The notes beneath the pieces are model-generated. The model ran no database searches, was not told the origin of the DNA, and saw only the letters and a list, made by a program, of their open reading frames with translations. A stretch of DNA of 64,000 bases from Alistipes sp. UBA934 (lineage in GTDB: Bacteria; Bacteroidota; Bacteroidia; Bacteroidales; Rikenellaceae): the NCBI GenBank assembly GCA_002293535.1, contig DBDK01000003.1:124001-188000 (forward strand), given 5' to 3'. A program made the position numbers and the translations under genes. Of the stretch, positions 57,172 to 64,000 are shown in pieces. The first letter of the stretch is position 1. Every line of letters starts with the position of its first letter.

Positions 57172-59382
57172 TTATAATAAACTCCAAGCAACCGTCAAGC
57201 CGGCCATCACGATCGCAACCATCGACATCAACTTGATGAGGATGTTGAGCGACGGGCCCGAAGTATCCTTGAACGGGTCGCCGACGGTGTCACCAACGAC
57301 ATTAGCCTTGTGGCAAACCGAACCCTTACCGCCGTGATTACCTTCCTCGACGAACTTCTTAGCATTATCCCAAGCGCCTCCGGCATTAGCCATAAACACA
57401 GCCAATACGAAGCCACAAGACAGTGAGCCAATCAGAAGACCCATAACACCCGTAACACCGAAAATAAGGCCCGTAACGACAGGAGTGACGATAGCAAGGA
57501 TGGACGGAAGAACCATTTCGCGCTGAGCACCCTTGGTGGAAATCTCTACACAACGAGCATAGTCGGGAGTCGCCTCGCCGGCCATAATACCCTTGATCTC
57601 ACGGAACTGACGACGAACTTCTTCGACCATCGCGCCGGCAGCACGACCTACGGCGCTCATAGTGAGGCCGCAGAACAGGAACGCCATCATAGCGCCGATG
57701 AAAGCGCCGGCGAGAACCTTGGGGTTCATAAGAGTAACGTCGTAGAAATACATAAAGTCGGTGAACGAAGCCTGCGAAATGTCAGCTACGCCGGTCTTGG
57801 CAAGGAAGTCGGTAACCGTTTCGCCACCGAGGCGGATGATACCGATCTTAATCTCCTCGATATAAGAAGCAAGCAAAGCCAAACCAGTGAGAGCGGCAGA
57901 ACCGATAGCAAAACCTTTACCTGTGGCCGCGGTGGTGTTACCCAGCGAGTCGAGAGCATCGGTACGCTTACGAACCTCTTCGCCCAATTCGGCCATCTGT
58001 GCGTTACCGCCTGCGTTGTCGGCGATGGGGCCGTAAGCGTCAGTGGCAAGGGTGATACCGAGAGTGGAGAGCATACCGACAGCTGCGATACCGATACCAT
58101 AAAGACCCATACCGACGTTATCGAAGTCGCCCTGAGCTGCCAAAAGGTAAGAAGCGATAATACCGACGACGACCGCGAGAACGGGAATGGCGGTAGATTT
58201 CATACCGACAGAGATACCGGCAATAACAACCGTTGCAGGGCCGGTCTCACCGGCTGCAGAAATCTCCTTAGTGGGTTTATAGGATTGTGAAGTAAAGTAC
58301 TCTGTAGCCTGACCGATAATGATACCAACGACGAGGCCGACAACGACAGCACCGCCGATCCAAGCCCAACCCTCAATGCCGAGAGCCCAAAGAATGACGA
58401 ACGACGCGATAATAATAAGTGCACTCGAAAGGTTCGTACCGCGGCCCAGTGCGCGCAGGAGCTGTTTCATAGTGGCATTCTCCTTAGTGCGAACAGCAAA
58501 AATACCGAGAATGGAAAGGACGATACCGACCGCGGCGATGAGCATAGGAGCAACGACGGCCTTGTATTGAGCCATAATGTCGCCCGAACCGGCCAGTGCA
58601 GCAGCACCGAGAGCGGCAGTGGCAAGGATAGAACCACAGTAAGATTCGTAAAGGTCGGCACCCATACCGGCAACGTCGCCAACGTTATCACCGACGTTAT
58701 CAGCGATGGTGGCGGGATTGCGGGGGTCGTCTTCAGGAATACCGGCTTCCACTTTACCAACAAGGTCGGCGCCTACGTCGGCAGCCTTGGTATAGATACC
58801 ACCGCCTACGCGAGCGAACAGAGCCTGAGTAGAAGCACCCATACCGAAAGTAAGCATAGTGGTGGTTATAATGGTGAGCTTGTGAGCAGGGTCGATAGCG
58901 TCGGCAGGAATGAAGTGGTTCAGAACCACATACCAAACCGAAATATCCAACAGACCGAGACCCACAACGACCAAACCGAGAACGGCGCCGGAGCGGAATG
59001 CAATCCTGAGCCCTGAGTTAAGCGAACGGCGAGCAGCATTGGCCGTACGAGCCGAAGCATAAGTGGCCGTCCTCATACCGAAGAACCCGGCAAGGCCTGA
59101 GAAGAAACCACCGGTAAGGAACGCAAACGGAACCCAACCGTTCTGGAGGTTGAAACCATAAGCCATAACGGCGAACAGGGCCGCCAAAACAAGGAATACG
59201 ATCAGCACGACGCGGTACTGCTGTTTGAGATACGAAGCGGCTCCCTTACGCACATAAAGCGCGATCTCGGACATACGGGGAGTACCCTCGCTCTCCTTCA
59301 TCATCTGGCGGAAGAACCACCAGGCGAAACCAAGCGCCAATACCGACGCAGCAGGAATGATCCAAAAGATAGATGTAATCAT
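57172..59382 (-). CDS. hppA: Membrane-bound ion-translocating pyrophosphatase
   Basis: 736 residues, about 16 membrane helices. It pumps Na+ and/or H+ using pyrophosphate. DVGADLVGKVEAGIPEDDPRNPATIADNVGDNVGDVAGMG is present in pieces matching the substrate site, with the acidic GGAWDNAKKF near the end. The LGNTTAATGKG segment has Ala where K+-independent enzymes have Lys, so it should be the K+-dependent type, which in Bacteroides relatives pumps Na+. An NADG half-element sits in its 5' UTR. Confidence 0.95.
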   Translation of the reverse strand: MITSIFWIIPAASVLALGFAWWFFRQMMKESEGTPRMSEIALYVRKGAASYLKQQYRVVLIVFLVLAALFAVMAYGFNLQNGWVPFAFLTGGFFSGLAGFFGMRTATYASARTANAARRSLNSGLRIAFRSGAVLGLVVVGLGLLDISVWYVVLNHFIPADAIDPAHKLTIITTTMLTFGMGASTQALFARVGGGIYTKAADVGADLVGKVEAGIPEDDPRNPATIADNVGDNVGDVAGMGADLYESYCGSILATAALGAAALAGSGDIMAQYKAVVAPMLIAAVGIVLSILGIFAVRTKENATMKQLLRALGRGTNLSSALIIIASFVILWALGIEGWAWIGGAVVVGLVVGIIIGQATEYFTSQSYKPTKEISAAGETGPATVVIAGISVGMKSTAIPVLAVVVGIIASYLLAAQGDFDNVGMGLYGIGIAAVGMLSTLGITLATDAYGPIADNAGGNAQMAELGEEVRKRTDALDSLGNTTAATGKGFAIGSAALTGLALLASYIEEIKIGIIRLGGETVTDFLAKTGVADISQASFTDFMYFYDVTLMNPKVLAGAFIGAMMAFLFCGLTMSAVGRAAGAMVEEVRRQFREIKGIMAGEATPDYARCVEISTKGAQREMVLPSILAIVTPVVTGLIFGVTGVMGLLIGSLSCGFVLAVFMANAGGAWDNAKKFVEEGNHGGKGSVCHKANVVGDTVGDPFKDTSGPSLNILIKLMSMVAIVMAGLTVAWSLL

Positions 59383-59417
59383 ACGTATTAATATTAAATT
59401 TGAATTAAGTAGGTCTT

Positions 59418-59443
59418 TTTAATCGCTGCCGGCGTTCCGGCGG
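59418..59443 (-). repeat. NADG half-element in the hppA leader
   Basis: Minus-strand GCCGGAACGCCGGCAGCGAT then TAAAA, with GCCGG/CCGGC stem. It begins right after the hppA -7 box. Confidence 0.75.
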
Positions 59444-59445
59444 CG

Positions 59446-59453
59446 CAAAGGTA
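59446..59453 (-). promoter_or_regulatory. hppA promoter -7 box
   Basis: TACCTTTG on the minus strand, 64 nt before the hppA ATG; the leader contains the NADG half-element. Confidence 0.6.
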
Positions 59454-59459
59454 GCAAAT

Positions 59460-60206
59460 TTAATCTTTAATCCCAAGACCTTGTTTGGAGGCATAGAGAG
59501 TGGCGATGGAGATGCGGCACGAAGGAACGGCGCGAGCCATAGCCTCGGCGCACGAACCGATGGTGGCGCCGGTAGTTAAAACGTCATCTACAAGGAGAAT
59601 GTGTTTGTTTTTCAGACGTTTGGGATGGCAAACAGCGAAAATTCCCTCGACATTGCGCCAACGTTCGTCGGGAGTACGGGTGGAAGTTTGGCTACGGTTG
59701 TTCACACGCCGCACAACAGCCTGAGTCTCAACAGGAACTCCCATTTGTTGCGACATACCGCGAGCAATGTATTCCGATTGGTTGTAACCGCGCTTCAGGA
59801 TTTTGAGCGGATGGAGCGGAACGGGAACGATGAGATCTACTCCGGCATAAGTATCCGTGTCCGCCAGCGTGTGACCGAACCAACGACCCATATCGCGCGC
59901 AAGAGCCCAACGGCCCGAATATTTGAAGCGATGAACTACCCTGCGAAAGCCACTTTGGTCGATGAACCACAAAAAAGCCGTGGCATTTACTACCGGCACC
60001 AGGCCCCAAAAACGACGAGCGACGGGATTGTCGGCTTCTTTTTCGAAGCCCGTGAGAGGCATATCCGCCTGACAGGAAGTGCACAAAAAACCCTCTCCCC
60101 GGTGCATCGAGCGACCGCACGCAGGACAGGAGGGAGGAAAAAACAGGTCGAGAATATCTTGGAGTGGAGACATTTGGTCGTTAAAAAACAGCTCCCGGCG
60201 CTTCAT
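59460..60206 (-). CDS. ComF-family phosphoribosyltransferase
   Basis: 248 residues. N-terminal double zinc ribbon (PSCPACGRSM and CTSCQAD), then a phosphoribosyltransferase fold with the PRPP loop HILLVDDVLTTGATIGSC. ComF proteins are tied to DNA uptake in naturally transformable bacteria; here no other competence gene is nearby. A second Met at 60173 would be an equally good start. Confidence 0.9.
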   Translation of the reverse strand: MKRRELFFNDQMSPLQDILDLFFPPSCPACGRSMHRGEGFLCTSCQADMPLTGFEKEADNPVARRFWGLVPVVNATAFLWFIDQSGFRRVVHRFKYSGRWALARDMGRWFGHTLADTDTYAGVDLIVPVPLHPLKILKRGYNQSEYIARGMSQQMGVPVETQAVVRRVNNRSQTSTRTPDERWRNVEGIFAVCHPKRLKNKHILLVDDVLTTGATIGSCAEAMARAVPSCRISIATLYASKQGLGIKD

Positions 60207-60449
60207 AAACTCTCACATCTACAAATACAACAGCGAGAAACCCCACACGTTATGCCGAGAGCCGAAACTCTCTAACGAGCCAGGTTTAACGATTTATTGT
60301 ATTTCAATGTGAGAGGCACAAAGATAACGCAAGCCGAGCGAAAATGCAAGCGAGCTTGCCATTTTCCGAGGCGCAGCCTATCTAAAACAAGCGCAGAGCA
60401 GTTAAAGATAACGATTTTTAATTATCTTTGCGAAAAGAAGAGTGCCCGA
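60207..60449. other. Divergent spacer between comF and pyrH with a stable hairpin
   Basis: No gene. On the minus strand TATCTTTG (60318-60325) may serve comF. A long near-perfect hairpin AAAATG-CAAGC-GA-GCTTG-C-CATTTT lies at 60341-60365, between the two promoters. An in-frame extension upstream of pyrH is open but covers promoter DNA. Confidence 0.5.
60423..60430 (+). promoter_or_regulatory. pyrH-frr promoter -7 box
   Basis: TATCTTTG, 19 nt before the pyrH ATG. Confidence 0.65.
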
Positions 60450-61175
60450 ATGAAATACAAACGAATTTTACTGAAGCTAAGCGGAGAAAGCCTGGCGGAA
60501 AAAGAGACAAAGCAAGGAGCGGGAGCAAACTCAGTTTTCTCGACGGAAGTACTCAGCCAGTATGCGCTGCAAATCAAACAGGTCGTGGAAAGCGGCGTGC
60601 AAGTAGGAATAGTGGTGGGAGGAGGAAACATTTTCAGAGGCTTGCAAGGCGCGGGAAAAGGTTTCGACAGGGTGAAAGGCGACCAAATGGGGATGCTGGC
60701 AACGATAATCAACGCGCTGGCACTACAGTCGGCACTGGTGGAAGTGGAAGCAAAGTGCAAAGTACTGACATCAATTGCAATGGAACCGGTGGGAGAGCTC
60801 TACTCTAAGGACAAGGCGTTGGAGTATCTGGCCGCAGGAAATGTGGTCATAATCGGAGGAGGAACGGGCAACCCATACTTCACAACAGACTCGGCAGCGG
60901 CATTAAGGGCGATCGAAATAGAAGCGGACGTACTGCTGAAAGGCACCAGGGTCGATGGGGTCTATACGGCCGACCCAGAGAAAGATAAATCCGCAACGAA
61001 GTTTGAAGAGCTTACTTTTGATGAGGTTTACAAACGGGGGCTGAAAATAATGGATTTGACCGCTTTTACGCTCTGCAAAGAAAACGGAATGCCGATAATT
61101 GTGTTCGATATGGACACGAAAGGAAACCTGGGCAAAGTGTTGGCAGGAAACAACACAGGAACGTTAATAAAATAA
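60450..61175 (+). CDS. pyrH: UMP kinase
   Basis: 241 residues from the ATG at 60450. Bacterial amino-acid-kinase-fold UMP kinase, supplying UDP and regulated by UTP/GTP. RILLKLSGESLA, GIVVGGGNIFRG and GGTGNPYFTTDSAAALRA are the family motifs. Eight nt before frr, the common pair. Confidence 0.97.
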   Translation: MKYKRILLKLSGESLAEKETKQGAGANSVFSTEVLSQYALQIKQVVESGVQVGIVVGGGNIFRGLQGAGKGFDRVKGDQMGMLATIINALALQSALVEVEAKCKVLTSIAMEPVGELYSKDKALEYLAAGNVVIIGGGTGNPYFTTDSAAALRAIEIEADVLLKGTRVDGVYTADPEKDKSATKFEELTFDEVYKRGLKIMDLTAFTLCKENGMPIIVFDMDTKGNLGKVLAGNNTGTLIK

Positions 61176-61183
61176 GAGATATT

Positions 61184-61744
61184 ATGGAAACGACGAAACA
61201 GATTATGGACGAAGGCAGCGGCCGAATGCAAAAAGGACTCGATTTTCTGGAAGAAACACTGCTCAACCTGCGAGCCGGAAAGGCCTCTACTAACGTACTG
61301 AACGGCGTGATGGTCGATTATTACGGAAGTGCCACGGGAATCGACAAAGTGGCAAGTGTGACGGTGCCTGATGCGCGCACGATCCTGATCAAACCCTGGG
61401 AGAAAAATATGATCGCCCCCATCGAAAAGGCGATCGTAAATGCGAACATCGGTCTGACTCCGTCGAACAACGGAGAAGAGATCCGTCTAACGATACCGGT
61501 GCTGACCGAAGAACGACGCAAAGCCATAGTGAAGCAGGTGAAAGAAGAGGCGGAAAAAGCGAGAGTAAGTCTGCGGAACACGAGGCGGGACGCTGTGGAA
61601 GCTTTCAAGAAATCCCAAAAAGACGGAATGCCGGAAGACGAAGCCAAGAACGGCGAAGCAGAGATCCAAAAGGTATACGACAAATTCTCAGCCAAGATCG
61701 ACGCAATGGTCGCCACGAAAGAAAAAGAAGTTATGACCGTTTAA
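61184..61744 (+). CDS. frr: Ribosome recycling factor
   Basis: 186 residues. With EF-G it splits post-termination ribosomes. VMVDYYGSATGIDKVASVTVPDARTI is spread over the core, with LTEERRKAIVKQVKEEAEKARV-type helix after. It overlaps the convergent DUF454 gene by 14 nt. Confidence 0.97.
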   Translation: METTKQIMDEGSGRMQKGLDFLEETLLNLRAGKASTNVLNGVMVDYYGSATGIDKVASVTVPDARTILIKPWEKNMIAPIEKAIVNANIGLTPSNNGEEIRLTIPVLTEERRKAIVKQVKEEAEKARVSLRNTRRDAVEAFKKSQKDGMPEDEAKNGEAEIQKVYDKFSAKIDAMVATKEKEVMTV

Positions 61745-62099
61745 GCGTCTTGAAAGAGAGGATGTGGACGGTGACGCCGATTGCCGTGAGGGCGAGCAAC
61801 AACTGAGCCCACCAAAGGTGTTCGACAACGAAAAAAATACAATAAAGCATCGAGACCCACATCACAGAAATGGAAATAAGCTTGACTCTTAGGGGGATAG
61901 CACGATGCTCGCGGAAATTACGAATATACGGACCGAGACGTTTATTGGATAACAACCACGTATACAGTCGTGGCGAGCTACGGGCGTAAATCCCGGCAGC
62001 GAGCAGCAAAAAAGGCGTCGTGGGCATCAGCGGCAGAAAAATGCCGACGATGCCCAACGCCAAAGCCAAAGAACCAATAATGATACCAAGGGGCCTCAA
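61731..62099 (-). CDS. DUF454 (YbaN-like) inner-membrane protein
   Basis: 122 residues, with two or three membrane segments. GIVGIFLPLMPTTPFLLLAAGIYARSSPR is the DUF454 core. No ATG is available; TTG at 62099 follows AAGGAG, a rare Shine-Dalgarno here, so a TTG start is likely. Function unknown. Confidence 0.85.
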   Translation of the reverse strand: MRPLGIIIGSLALALGIVGIFLPLMPTTPFLLLAAGIYARSSPRLYTWLLSNKRLGPYIRNFREHRAIPLRVKLISISVMWVSMLYCIFFVVEHLWWAQLLLALTAIGVTVHILSFKTLKRS

Positions 62100-62118
62100 C
62101 TCCTTTTAATTGCCGCGC

Positions 62119-63927
62119 TTAATTAATTTCAACAACGAACGGCATTCGAGCCTGAACTTCTTCCGAATCGAGAGTGGAGCGAAGATACTCATACTGCTCG
62201 AAAGAATCGCCCAACTCGTCGCGAAGAACTGATGCACGAACGCGGGCGGCAAAACCGGAAAAGAACGCATCTATTCCCGTGGGAGTGGCTGAAACTTCGT
62301 AAATGCGGAAGTCATCGGCAACACCTACCCGGTCGGCAGCCAGAGAAAGAGCATCGACAAGGCCACCGAAACCATCTACAAGGCCGATCGGCTGAGCATC
62401 TACGCCAGCCCAAACACGACCCTGACCGATTGCATCGACAGCCTCGAAAGTCATATTACGACCCTCGGCGACGTGGCCTACGAATGTGGAGTAAGTCTCC
62501 TCTACGGATTTCTGGAAGTAGTTCAATTCGGCAGACGTGGGAGCGTGGAGCATCGAACCGAGATCGGAGTATGTGTTGGTCTTAACGACGTCTGTGGTGA
62601 TACCGAGCTTGTTTTTCAGAGCAGGAGCAACGTTTGCAAACACACCGAATACACCGATGGAACCAGTGAGAGTAGTACGGTCGGCGTAGACGGCATCGGC
62701 AGGTGCTGCAATATAATATCCACCCGAAGCTGCCAGCGCGCCCATTGAAACGATGACGGGTTTTTCGGCCTTCAAAAGAGTGAGCTCGCGCCACATAACC
62801 TCCGAAGCGAGAGCACTGCCACCGGGAGAGTTGATGCGCAAAACCACAGCTTTGACATCTTTGTCTTTACGCGCTTTTTTGATCTTTTCGGTCATCGAAA
62901 TATCGCCCACCTGACCCGAAGAGCCATTGCCGGAAACGATCTCGCCCTCGGCGTAAATTACCGCGATTTTGTTCTTCGACGATAAATTGGAAGGCGTAAT
63001 CTGTTTAACATAGTCACCGAACGAAACGATCTTGGGCTCTTTCTCCTCTATCTCGCCATCTTTATCGACGCTGAAAGTAAGGTCGGTGGGTTCGCCGGAA
63101 GCCAGAGCCTGAAGCTCGGCCAGCACCTCGTCCTGATAACGCAGACCATCGACAAAGCCGAGATCGAGAGCTGCCTGGGGAGAATCTACAGCGAGAACAT
63201 CGGCAAAATGCTGAAGGGCAGAAGGTTCGATATCGCGAGTTTCGGCAACGCCACTAACGATCTCGTTCCAAAGCGAACCCGTCATCTTCTCGTACTGCAG
63301 GCGATTTTCGGGGCTCATCTTCTCATTCAAAAACGGCTCGACAGCGCTTTTGAACGAACCATGGCGAACAACGATAGGTTCGATATCGAGTTTGTCCAAA
63401 AGGCCCTTATAAAATATCAACTCTGCGGAAAGACCCGTCCACTGAAGACCGCCGGCCGGATTAGCATAAACCTTGTCGGCCACAGAAGCGAACCAATAAC
63501 CGATCTGACTCCAGTTTTCCTGATAGGCGACGATAAATTTACCGCTCTCTTTGAACTTCACCAACTCGGCGCGAAGTTCCTCGAGGGCAGCGAGCTGAAC
63601 CGACGTGTTTTCATCGAAGTGCATATAAATACCCTCTATGCGATCGTCCGTGGTAGCAGTCTGAATGGCCTTAACCGCCTTCAGAAGCGAAGTATGCGAA
63701 GTAGTGCCGAACACGGAGCCAAACGCTCCCAAAGGAGAAACGGAAGGAGAATCGGTGATCGTGCCCAAATTGAGTTGCAGAACGGATTCGCGCTCGATTA
63801 CGGTCTTGGATGAAGAACCCATCATTGCGATCATCCCTACGAAGATAAGAGTCTGGATCATCGCCAATACTCCCAAACCCACGATTACGGCGAGCAGGGA
63901 AGCAAGAAAAGTCTTTAAAAAATTCAT
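62119..63927 (-). CDS. sppA: Signal peptide peptidase SppA (long form)
   Basis: 602 residues from the ATG at 63927. One N-terminal membrane helix, then two SppA domains. The catalytic Ser is in SMGALAASGGYYIAAPAD in the C-terminal half; the general-base Lys lies in the first-half VADKVYANPAG. It degrades cleaved signal peptides in the membrane. 20 nt before DUF454. Confidence 0.94.
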   Translation of the reverse strand: MNFLKTFLASLLAVIVGLGVLAMIQTLIFVGMIAMMGSSSKTVIERESVLQLNLGTITDSPSVSPLGAFGSVFGTTSHTSLLKAVKAIQTATTDDRIEGIYMHFDENTSVQLAALEELRAELVKFKESGKFIVAYQENWSQIGYWFASVADKVYANPAGGLQWTGLSAELIFYKGLLDKLDIEPIVVRHGSFKSAVEPFLNEKMSPENRLQYEKMTGSLWNEIVSGVAETRDIEPSALQHFADVLAVDSPQAALDLGFVDGLRYQDEVLAELQALASGEPTDLTFSVDKDGEIEEKEPKIVSFGDYVKQITPSNLSSKNKIAVIYAEGEIVSGNGSSGQVGDISMTEKIKKARKDKDVKAVVLRINSPGGSALASEVMWRELTLLKAEKPVIVSMGALAASGGYYIAAPADAVYADRTTLTGSIGVFGVFANVAPALKNKLGITTDVVKTNTYSDLGSMLHAPTSAELNYFQKSVEETYSTFVGHVAEGRNMTFEAVDAIGQGRVWAGVDAQPIGLVDGFGGLVDALSLAADRVGVADDFRIYEVSATPTGIDAFFSGFAARVRASVLRDELGDSFEQYEYLRSTLDSEEVQARMPFVVEIN

Positions 63928-63957
63928 TGTCTGTTCTCTGTTAGTTAATTGTTGGCA

Positions 63958-63965
63958 CAAAGGTA
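63958..63965 (-). promoter_or_regulatory. sppA promoter -7 box
   Basis: TACCTTTG on the minus strand, 30 nt before the sppA ATG. Confidence 0.6.
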
Positions 63966-63978
63966 AAAATAATTTTAG

Positions 63979-63986
63979 TACTTTTG
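63979..63986 (+). promoter_or_regulatory. Promoter -7 box for a gene beyond the right edge
   Basis: TACTTTTG on the plus strand, divergent from sppA. Confidence 0.45.
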
Positions 63987-64000
63987 TTTTGATTTGTTTT

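Overview
The window is chromosomal DNA from a Bacteroidota bacterium, most likely order Bacteroidales and possibly Alistipes/Rikenellaceae-like. That placement is inferred from about 55% GC by eye, TAnnTTTG promoter -7 boxes with TTTG about 20 bp upstream, few Shine-Dalgarno sites, a K+-dependent-type pyrophosphatase, paired PepD dipeptidases and FISUMP-like lectin domains. Genes are dense, often joined by ATGA or TGATG overlaps, and several convergent pairs overlap at their 3' ends.

Layout. 1-9.7 kb: purA-etfB, a TPR protein with an MFS transporter, pta-ackA, an orphan response regulator and a DUF349 protein. 9.6-13.3 kb: pyrG-yidC, with a stray lectin-domain cassette fused to the yidC stop codon. 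13.5-19.4 kb: rsmA with a Gfo/Idh/MocA oxidoreductase and a tandem DUF1080 protein, then recQ. 19.5-22.5 kb: lptB-aroA-aroC. 22.4-29.4 kb: phoH-purC-pepD-dsbD-pepD on the minus strand. 29.4-36.4 kb: a beta-barrel protein, rpmE2, an rRNA pseudouridine synthase, a MalY-type lyase, a glycosyltransferase, a methyltransferase, a CvfB-like protein and a TauE permease. 36.4-39.8 kb: a repeat array with no housekeeping genes. 39.8-45.2 kb: cysQ-like, rplU-rpmA-dxs, a small lipoprotein, murA and tRNA-Met. 45.3-55.2 kb: a hexuronate/pectin-monomer operon (DUF362, uxaC, kduI, DUF4861, kdgK, kduD, kdgA, exuT, metY). 55.2-64 kb: a serine hydrolase, a TraB protein, hppA, comF, pyrH-frr, DUF454 and sppA.

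Two linked systems stand out. First, a short palindromic sequence (called the NADG element here; core GTCGGAACGCCGAC, then GGCGA and AGCTACGCAGAA) is scattered through the window. It lies in intergenic gaps, often directly after a stop codon, and also inside housekeeping genes as in-frame extra segments: yidC, pyrG, aroA twice, dsbD twice, both pepD genes, phoH, malY and dxs twice. It is read in three frames and both orientations. Stem changes compensate between copies (GTCGG/CCGAC, GCCGG/CCGGC, GTAGC/GCTAC). The closest known analogy is the Rickettsia palindromic elements.

Second, the 36.8-39.8 kb array holds six copies of a 60-61-codon C-terminal lectin-like (FISUMP/diversity-generating-retroelement target type) domain, one of them 5'-truncated, without the rest of the gene; a seventh copy lies behind yidC. 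Four sit in ~0.4-kb modules bracketed by AGCAGGG and its inverse CCCTGCT. Each module carries a covarying hairpin, then the NADG stem (or an empty version of it), then a lectin cassette. Two near-identical promoter-leader-RNA-61-aa-protein units precede modules 1 and 4. No reverse transcriptase, transposase or integrase is encoded in the window, so what moves or diversifies these parts must act from elsewhere.
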